Assembly: GCA_034189725.1 (NCBI GenBank)
Contig: JAXHUK010000016.1
Span: 1 to 11,725, forward strand
DNA from: JAXHUK01 sp034189725
GTDB taxonomy: Bacteria > Chloroflexota > Dehalococcoidia > SZUA-161
Reading direction: 5' to 3'
Length of the DNA stretch: 11,725 nucleotides
The notes beneath the pieces were generated by a model. That model did not search any database, was not told the origin of the DNA, and saw only the letters and a list, made by a program, of their open reading frames with translations. Shown here piece after piece: positions 6,918 through 11,725 of the stretch (position 1 is its first letter; every line of letters begins with the position of its first letter). The position numbers and the translations under genes were made by a program.

Positions 6918-7860
6918 TATTCCCTCCCTCACACATATCACAATGGTTTTCCTGACAGCAAGTACCTGTAGCAGTTTGAAATAACTCTGTATCCTCGCCA
7001 CAACTACGGCATGATGAATACTCAGACCTCATCTCCCCGACCTCGAAACCGACGAAGGAAGTCGGTTTCTCACAACGGGCCATTTCTTCTCGTGCCAGGA
7101 GCGCTGCACCAATCGCTCCCATCGCTTCATGATACCGAGGAACAACAACCTCTGTATTCAAGCTCTCTTTGAAAGCACAGACGATGCCCTGATTAAAAGC
7201 AACGCCTCCCTGAAATACAATGGGTGACTGTATTACTTTCCCTCTGCCTACACTATTCAAATAATTATGTACAAGCGCCTGACACAGACCATAGAGTATG
7301 TCCTCGGTCCTGTGTCCCATCTGCTGCTTATGAATCATATCCGATTCTGCGAATACGGTACATCTGCCATCTATGCGCACCGGCGTTTTACTCTGCAACG
7401 CCATTTCTCCAAAGTCCTCAATCCTTATATTCAACCGCAATGCCTGTTGCTCGAGGAAACTGCCGGTACCAGCAGCACAAACCGTATTCATAGCAAAATC
7501 CACCACCATACAATCGCGAACAACAATCAGCTTTGAATCCTGACCACCAATTTCAACGATGGTGCTCACATCAGGGGTATAGTGCAGTGCAGCCATTGCG
7601 TGTGCTGTGATCTCGTTTTTGACAACATCTGCACCTAAAGCAACACCTGCCAGAAAACGAGCGCTCCCGGTAGCACACACGCCACGAATCTCACCAGTTA
7701 AAGGAAGCCGCCCTTTTATGCCCTGAAGCCCCTGTTGCACTGCCAGGATCGGTCTGCCCTGAGTTCGCAGGTAATTATAGGCTATCAACTCGCCCTCATC
7801 GCTCACCAGGGCAAATTTAGTGGTGACCGATCCCACATCAACGCCAAGATATATGTTCAT
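6898..7860 (-). CDS. BadF/BadG/BcrA/BcrD-type activator ATPase (HgdC-like) with Cys-rich tail
   Basis: Member of the ASKHA-fold ATPases that drive an electron into 2-hydroxyacyl-CoA dehydratases or benzoyl-CoA reductases. Seen: phosphate-1 motif GVDVGSVTTK (6-15), phosphate-2 EIGGQDSK (103-110) and the two Cys that in HgdC hold the dimer-bridging 4Fe-4S cluster: Cys128 in NTVCAAGTGSF and Cys167 in GRCTVFAES. Also GGVAFNQG (218-225) and a final EAMGAIGAAL. After the ~260-residue core comes a tail with Cys 284, 287, 301, 302, 307 and 310 (two CxxC pairs plus CC), suggestive of an extra metal site or of a cut-down version of the Cys-rich segment in longer activators. No dehydratase or reductase subunits lie in the window. 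The ribosome site is weak; transcription likely starts at the strong promoter near 8131. Confidence 0.9.
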   Translation of the reverse strand: MNIYLGVDVGSVTTKFALVSDEGELIAYNYLRTQGRPILAVQQGLQGIKGRLPLTGEIRGVCATGSARFLAGVALGADVVKNEITAHAMAALHYTPDVSTIVEIGGQDSKLIVVRDCMVVDFAMNTVCAAGTGSFLEQQALRLNIRIEDFGEMALQSKTPVRIDGRCTVFAESDMIHKQQMGHRTEDILYGLCQALVHNYLNSVGRGKVIQSPIVFQGGVAFNQGIVCAFKESLNTEVVVPRYHEAMGAIGAALLAREEMARCEKPTSFVGFEVGEMRSEYSSCRSCGEDTELFQTATGTCCQENHCDMCEGGNSAQSRI

Positions 7861-8124
7861 AGTCTCTTTACTTCACCTTGAAATAATCTCTCGATACGTG
7901 TGCAACATGCTGAACTGAATAAAACAGAACCTGAAAGATACTGAAAGGAACTTCAAAGAGCACAATGAGAATAGTTCGGTCGTATCTTTGCGGGCTTTGT
8001 GGCGAATCACCTCAAGGTTTCTCAAAAAGCAAGGGGGTCGACTCCCTGAGTCCCTCACTGGAGCCAAACGTCTCACTTTATACACACAACAATAGCCACT
8101 ACGGGCTATAGCCATATTTCTCTC
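7861..8124 (-). other. Long leader upstream of the activator gene, content unknown
   Basis: The promoter at 8131-8159 predicts a start near 8124, giving ~264 nt before the activator ATG. It holds a 6-bp hairpin, ATAGCC (8092-8097) with GGCTAT (8104-8109), and a 5-bp GACTC/GAGTC stem near 8039-8051. An 80-codon open frame (7873-8115) does not look like protein. I do not match it to tmRNA, RNase P RNA, SRP RNA or a riboswitch I know. It could be a regulatory leader or a small RNA. Confidence 0.4.
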
Positions 8125-8130
8125 TGGATT

Positions 8131-8159
8131 AGTATAGAAAGAAACGGTTTATGGGTCAA
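8131..8159 (-). promoter_or_regulatory. Strong sigma-70-type promoter of the activator-plsX-trx operon
   Basis: On the minus strand TTGACC (8154-8159), a 17-bp spacer, TATACT (8131-8136): five of six matches in each box with ideal spacing. It starts 29 bp after the yraN stop codon and points to the activator gene. Confidence 0.7.
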
Positions 8160-8187
8160 GCGTTTCCCAGCCAGCAATTCTGACTTG

Positions 8188-8565
8188 TTAGTATATAGCG
8201 TTTTCAATGTGCTCCAAGCGCGACGTTTTATTACCGGGAGTGAGTTCCACTGCCACTACATCAATGCGCCACGACTGAGGTGGCGTATCAAGGGTTTGAA
8301 TATAGCCCTCGGCCAATGAAATCAACCGTTCGCTCTTCTCAATCGTTATAGATTCCTCAGGAGTCCCATAGCCGTAGCTCTTCTTCGTGCGTACCTCGAC
8401 AAAAACAAGGCATTCGCCCTGCTGAGCGATGATGTCGATCTCTCCCTGGCGGCAGCGAAAGTTCCTCTGTATGATCTTGTAGCCACGCTTCTTCAGGTGC
8501 TCTGCTGCCACCTCCTCACCCTTCGCCCCAACCTCCCTGCGCGTTAACGGCACATCTTTACTCAT
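8188..8565 (-). CDS. yraN: YraN family protein (UPF0102), putative nuclease-fold
   Basis: A 125-residue member of the widespread YraN/UPF0102 family, whose fold is that of restriction endonuclease/Holliday-junction resolvase-like proteins but whose role is not firmly known. Family signatures seen: GAKGEEVAAEHLKKRGY (12-28), NFRCRQGEIDIIAQ with the conserved Glu and Asp, then VFVEVRTKKSYGYGTP, where E-x-R/K completes the metal-binding pattern, and the C-terminal WRIDVVAVEL. I chose ATG 8565, preceded by GCAGG; the longer frame starts at GTG 8622 with no ribosome site and adds 19 residues foreign to the family. It stands between the helicase and the activator operon, with a 254-bp gap upstream. 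Confidence 0.9.
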   Translation of the reverse strand: MSKDVPLTRREVGAKGEEVAAEHLKKRGYKIIQRNFRCRQGEIDIIAQQGECLVFVEVRTKKSYGYGTPEESITIEKSERLISLAEGYIQTLDTPPQSWRIDVVAVELTPGNKTSRLEHIENAIY

Positions 8566-8670
8566 TATACCTGCTCTATTTAACTGTAGGCACGCCGCTA
8601 TCAGTTTTTTAAATAGTAGCACAAAGATTATGTATAGTAAACGAACTCATGGGAAATGATGAACACCTGT

Positions 8671-8699
8671 ATTCTACCACGTTTGGCACAGGATATCAG
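8671..8699 (-). promoter_or_regulatory. Possible yraN promoter
   Basis: On the minus strand CTGATA (8694-8699), 17 bp, TAGAAT (8671-8676). An alternative about 40 bp nearer the gene, TTCCCA-N17-CATAAT, is equally good. The rest of the gap between helicase stop and yraN (8566-8819) shows no gene and no clear terminator. Confidence 0.3.
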
Positions 8700-8819
8700 C
8701 GTTCCGGTGAGACCTCATTGTGAACAAACGGCGCTCACTTCTTGACCGCGTTTGAGAAAACTGTGCCACATGAGGGCAATCCGCCGCCTCCCCAGCTCCC
8801 AAATCTCCTGAGAACTCCG

Positions 8820-11012
8820 CTAAGGCAGCTTTTGCAAAGGGGCCAGGCTCAGCAGGAACTTCTTTATCCCAGCGCCTTCTTTAAACGCAATGGTCACCTC
8901 ATGGTCGCCAGCGATGGCCAGGCAGTTGACCACAATGCCTTCACCGAACATGGCATGGCTCACGTGGTCACCAGTCTTCAAAATAACAGGGGCACAGGTG
9001 CTGACCGTTGGGGTCTGGGCTTTGTCCCGACCAGACGGAACATGAGTGGTTACAACATGGTGATACACCTTCTCAGTACGTTGAGCACCCGGCGAGGTCA
9101 CCAGATGTTGTGGAATGTCATCCAGGAAACGTGACGGCGGATTTTGTGCGCTGCTTCCCATAAGGCTGCGGCGCAAAGCATGAACCAGGTACACCATTTC
9201 CTTCGCCCTGGTTATCCCTACATAGCACAAACGGCGTTCCTCCTCCATCTGTTGCGGATCGGGGAACGACCTGAAATGCGGTAGAACACCCTCCTCCATC
9301 CCGACAATGAACACTATAGGAAACTCCAAGCCTTTAGCCTGGTGCAGGGTAATAAGCGTCACTGCACTCAACTCCTCATCCAGAGCGTCGACATCGGCAA
9401 CCAGAGCCGCTTCCTCAAGAAAATACGCCAGCCCATCCCGGGGCTCGAGGTCCTGGTATCCAGCAGCCACGGTACGCAACTCGAGCACATTATCCCATCG
9501 TTCCTCACCATCAGCACTATCCACTATGTACTTCTTGTATCCAGTTTTTTCCAGCACCAGGTCGAAGAGGTTAACCAGACTAAGCTCTCTGCTCTTTTCA
9601 ATCAAATCATCGATCATAGCCAGGAAACCGATTAGCGCCTGGCTGCTTCTCGAAGTAAACGGTGTATCCTGTTCACCCTGGGCGATAATCTGGAGGGCGG
9701 TATAATAGGGCAGCCCTTTCTCATTCGCCCATCTGGTGAGTTCAGCAACAGTTCGCTGTCCGATACCGCGCCCGGGGACATTAATTATACGAGCCAGGCT
9801 CACACTGTCATAGGAATTATAGATCAGTTTGAAGTAAGCGAGAACATCTTTAACTTCACGTCTCTCATAAAAGCGAGTCGCCCCCACTATCCTGTAAGGA
9901 AACCCGTAGCGTACAAACGCCTCCTCGAGCACTCGCGACTGGGCATTCGTGCGATACATAACAGCGATGTCTCCAGCTTTCCAGCTACCACCTGCGATCA
10001 GTTTCTCCACTTCGCTGACCACAAAGTGGGCTTCCTCGTGCTCACTATAGGTTTCCGTCACGATCAAGGGAGTTCCAACCTCGTTCTCGGTCCAAAGCCG
10101 TTTCTCTTTACGTTGCTCATTCGCAGCAATAATACTATCGGCAGCTTCAATAATGGACTGTGTGGAGCGATAGTTCTGCTCCAGAAACAGGACCTTGACA
10201 TCAGGATAGTCTTTCTCAAAGTTCAGAATGTGACTGAGGTCGGCATGTCTCCAGGAATATATCGACTGGTCGGGGTCGCCGACAACGCAGATATTGCGGT
10301 ACTTTCCCGCCAGTTGCTTGGATAAGATATACTGCGCATGATTGGTGTCCTGAAACTCGTCGATCATAACATGCACGTAGCGTGATTGATACTTGTCCAG
10401 CACATCCGGGTGATTCCGGAACAGGCGCACTACTCTCATGATCAGGTCGTCGAAGTCCAGGGCATTGCTTTCGGTGAGAAGCTCCTGGTAGCGTTCATAG
10501 ACCCGCGCGACTACCTCCTCATAATAGCTGCCCACCAGAGGACGGTAGTCCTGTGGGGCAAGGAGCTGCGCCTTGGCAGAGGAGATCGCCGAACCTATGC
10601 CACCGGGGGGGTACTGCTTGGGATCGAGCCCTATCTGCTCAATGCTGCGCTTCAACAGGCTGAGCTGGTCACTCGCATCATAGATGACGAAGCTCCTGTC
10701 CAGCCCGATATGCGGGGCTTCCATGCGCAGAAAACGGGCACAGGTCGCATGAAAGGTACCCAGTGTCAATCCATCCACCACCTGGCCCAGAAGGGAATAG
10801 ATCCGCTCCTTCATCTCGCGGGCTGCCTTGTTGGTGAAGGTGACCGCCAGGATGTGATGGGGATTAATACCGCAGACGGTGATCAGATAGGCTACTCGGT
10901 GGGCGATGACCCTGGTCTTGCCTGACCCGGGACCCGCCACGATGAGCACCGGGCCCTCGATGGTCTCTACAGCTTCCTTTTGCGCAGGGTTGAGGCCTTT
11001 CAGTATGTCCAT
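8820..11012 (-). CDS. pcrA: ATP-dependent DNA helicase PcrA/UvrD (superfamily 1A)
   Basis: 3'-5' DNA helicase of DNA repair and of clearing proteins from DNA, 730 residues. Motifs in order: Q motif LNPAQKEAV (7-15), Walker A AGPGSGKT (26-33), Ia AVTFTNKAAREM (56-67), Walker B VMIDEFQDTN (215-224), III VVGDPDQSIYSWR (243-255), IV LEQNYRST (277-284), V LITLHQAKGLEFP (553-565) and VI EERRLCYVGITRAKE (591-605). A linker of ~45 residues leads to the C-terminal Tudor-like domain (LKTGDHVSHAMFGEGIV, 678-694) that marks PcrA rather than Rep. Start set at ATG 11012: MDILKGLNPAQ is the family N-terminus, and a perfect -10 box lies just before it, so the longer frame to 11108 would begin upstream of the promoter. 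No Shine-Dalgarno is visible. Intact. Confidence 0.97.
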   Translation of the reverse strand: MDILKGLNPAQKEAVETIEGPVLIVAGPGSGKTRVIAHRVAYLITVCGINPHHILAVTFTNKAAREMKERIYSLLGQVVDGLTLGTFHATCARFLRMEAPHIGLDRSFVIYDASDQLSLLKRSIEQIGLDPKQYPPGGIGSAISSAKAQLLAPQDYRPLVGSYYEEVVARVYERYQELLTESNALDFDDLIMRVVRLFRNHPDVLDKYQSRYVHVMIDEFQDTNHAQYILSKQLAGKYRNICVVGDPDQSIYSWRHADLSHILNFEKDYPDVKVLFLEQNYRSTQSIIEAADSIIAANEQRKEKRLWTENEVGTPLIVTETYSEHEEAHFVVSEVEKLIAGGSWKAGDIAVMYRTNAQSRVLEEAFVRYGFPYRIVGATRFYERREVKDVLAYFKLIYNSYDSVSLARIINVPGRGIGQRTVAELTRWANEKGLPYYTALQIIAQGEQDTPFTSRSSQALIGFLAMIDDLIEKSRELSLVNLFDLVLEKTGYKKYIVDSADGEERWDNVLELRTVAAGYQDLEPRDGLAYFLEEAALVADVDALDEELSAVTLITLHQAKGLEFPIVFIVGMEEGVLPHFRSFPDPQQMEEERRLCYVGITRAKEMVYLVHALRRSLMGSSAQNPPSRFLDDIPQHLVTSPGAQRTEKVYHHVVTTHVPSGRDKAQTPTVSTCAPVILKTGDHVSHAMFGEGIVVNCLAIAGDHEVTIAFKEGAGIKKFLLSLAPLQKLP

Positions 11013-11027
11013 AGTTGTACTAAGGTC

Positions 11028-11056
11028 ATTATACCATCGGGAGAGAGCGGTCACAA
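11028..11056 (-). promoter_or_regulatory. Sigma-70-type promoter of pcrA, near-leaderless
   Basis: On the minus strand TTGTGA (11051-11056), 17 bp, perfect TATAAT (11028-11033). The expected start near 11021 leaves only ~9 nt before the ATG, which matches the missing ribosome binding site. Confidence 0.6.
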
Positions 11057-11163
11057 TGTGAAGTTGGCGCAGGAAACAATGAAACGCTATCATTTCTATT
11101 TCAGGCAAAAGCTCGGTACTGGTACTCGTTCACCATCTCGCTTTGCCCGTGTATTCCTACTAA

Positions 11164-11262
11164 TTATTCCTCATCTATATTCCTGCCCATGCGGTACTTG
11201 ATGTCGTAGTTGATGATGAAGGCCAACTCCTCATCCGTGAAGCCATAATGCTGCGCAAGCAC
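11164..11262 (-). pseudogene. C-terminal remnant of a DNA methylase (Eco57I-like/type IIG-type)
   Basis: Only the last ~32 codons survive: VLAQHYGFTDEELAF, then IINYDIKYRMGR and a short acidic end before TAA. From memory, an ending of the type LTDEELDFIINYDIKYRMG closes adenine-specific DNA methylases of restriction and defence loci; I could not search this. In frame upstream the sequence soon becomes unrelated and meets a TAG near 11310. No start codon or catalytic motif (NPPY) is present, so the gene is dead. Confidence 0.5.
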
Positions 11263-11335
11263 GCTCGGAGACAGCCAGTGTCTCTCGAAGTGCCGGCAGC
11301 AAATCTTGTTCTATGTTATCGAATATCCTGGGCAT
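11258..11335 (-). pseudogene. N-terminal remnant of a defence-type helicase (PLD/SNF2-like)
   Basis: From ATG 11335, with GGGGG upstream, the frame reads MPRIFDNIEQDLLPALRETL then AVSERA. I recall this as the start of large helicases with an N-terminal phospholipase-D-like domain found beside DNA methylases. After SERA, where I expect ADFCVGYFN, the frame turns unrelated and stops at 11231. Its end coincides with the methylase remnant in another frame, as a large deletion would leave. The ribosome site and start remain, so a 34-residue peptide might still be made. Confidence 0.45.
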
Positions 11336-11433
11336 GACTTCGCCCCCTATTCAAAGCATTCAAATCGGACTCAGCCTCCACTACCTCACAGCCCTTTGTC
11401 AATTGTGTCGCCCAGCCCAAGAGCGATGCTCAG

Positions 11434-11571
11434 TTACTTATCAACTTCCTTGAGGTCATTACGAGACATCGTGCCTGGCTTGCGAGTAATCATAAAATCG
11501 TCATAGGCTGCATCCCTCTCATTATGCCAGAGCTCGGCCAACACAGGATCAACCGAAGCGGACAGGGTCAT
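11434..11571 (-). CDS. 45-residue acidic protein of unknown function, coupled to the HTH gene
   Basis: Starts at ATG 11571, whose ATGA overlaps the stop of the helix-turn-helix gene, so translation is probably coupled. The protein (MTLSASVDPVLAELWHNERD, then AAYDDFMITRKPG and a charged C-terminus) has no signal peptide or membrane segment. The LAELW-x-NE-x-DAAYDDF stretch resembles tails of small antitoxin-like proteins that follow a DNA-binding domain, but I cannot place it in a family. Downstream, 98 bp separate it from the helicase remnant, with no gene in between. It may have been an accessory or regulatory member of the lost defence operon. A too-short reading is possible, but ATGA coupling and sensible composition argue it is real. 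Confidence 0.55.
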   Translation of the reverse strand: MTLSASVDPVLAELWHNERDAAYDDFMITRKPGTMSRNDLKEVDK

Positions 11572-11725
11572 AATAGAATCCATGCTTCGGCAGCTTCTGG
11601 TGCGTGGGGCACTTTGTCCAGGTCCTCCTTGCGAAAACGGCGGTGTCGTTCCTTGCCAATCCTGAAAGCGGGTAACCTGCCATCCTGAGTCAGTTTATAA
11701 ATGGTCCTCCTGGAAACGCAAAGGT
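11568..11725 (-). CDS. Excisionase/MerR-type helix-turn-helix protein (N-terminus beyond window)
   Basis: The visible 51 C-terminal codons show LCVSRRTIYKLTQDGRLPAF, then RIGKERHRRFRKEDLDKV and a short tail. This is the winged helix-turn-helix of excisionase-family DNA-binding proteins: the recognition helix follows VSRRTIYK, and the G-R-x-P-A-F-R-I-G wing and F-R-K-E-D-L end are typical. Such proteins serve as phage/plasmid excision factors or as regulators and antitoxins of mobile and defence loci. It lies first in the chain leading to the 45-residue gene and the helicase stump, which favours a local regulator. Whether the N-terminus is intact cannot be seen. Confidence 0.8.
   Translation of the reverse strand, partial: LCVSRRTIYKLTQDGRLPAFRIGKERHRRFRKEDLDKVPHAPEAAEAWILL

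Noticed and set aside
6918..7001. Longer N-terminus for PlsX
   Set aside because: It would extend through the activator gene and precede the GGAGG site; the GTG at 6917 gives the normal PlsX length.
7873..8115. 80-codon minus-strand frame in the activator leader
   Set aside because: Its ATG follows the strong promoter closely, but the product is a patternless mix rich in Cys, Phe, Ser and Arg with no family resemblance; kept as a leader instead.
8566..8819. Possible tRNA or small RNA between helicase and yraN
   Set aside because: No cloverleaf, T-loop motif or strong hairpin with T-run is visible on either strand.
10386..10925. 179-codon plus-strand open frame
   Set aside because: It is fully antisense to the conserved helicase core and shows no family features; it exists because the helicase codon use leaves few stops.
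11067..11090. Possible regulatory repeats or small gene in 11057-11163
   Set aside because: Only short chance repeats such as GGTACTGGTACT near 11114 and no frame with coding character; nothing worth annotating.

Overview
The window is bacterial chromosomal DNA of moderate GC content. Every gene I can support reads on the minus strand, so biological order runs from right to left. The gene set suggests an anaerobic or facultative bacterium with acyl-CoA metabolism: paired acyl-CoA dehydrogenases, a 2-hydroxyacyl-CoA dehydratase/benzoyl-CoA reductase-type activator ATPase, PlsX and thioredoxin. A Chloroflexota (Dehalococcoidia-like) origin is a guess from overall flavour; nothing in the window proves it.

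Right end (11013-11725): an accessory patch upstream of a housekeeping helicase. It holds the C-terminal part of an excisionase-type helix-turn-helix protein, cut by the window edge. A 45-residue protein of unknown function overlaps it by ATGA. Next comes what looks like a deletion scar that joins the first ~26 codons of a defence-type helicase to the last ~32 codons of a DNA methylase. This reads as the stump of a lost restriction/defence operon.

Middle right (7861-11012): a PcrA/UvrD helicase with its own near-leaderless sigma-70-type promoter, then yraN. A very good promoter (TTGACC-N17-TATACT) follows, with a ~264-nt leader containing no convincing gene. That leader feeds a tight operon of activator ATPase, plsX (GTG start inside the end of the preceding gene) and thioredoxin (5563-7860).

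Middle left (4399-5562): a 446-bp gap with a REP-like hairpin, a tandem TTTACA-N5-TTTACA site and a candidate promoter. It precedes a small exported glycine-rich beta-type protein. A perfect 20-bp hairpin then separates that gene from the promoter of a PhoB/OmpR-type response regulator and sensor kinase pair (2248-4398). The tandem site resembles the binding box of that regulator family, so the two-component system may control the exported protein; this is inference.

Left end (1-2247): a two-gene acyl-CoA dehydrogenase operon behind an operator-like cluster of palindromes. The two proteins belong to different subfamilies with complementary FAD/catalytic motifs, so they may form one heteromeric enzyme. 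The downstream gene runs off the window.

I see no tRNA, rRNA, CRISPR array, intact insertion sequence or origin.
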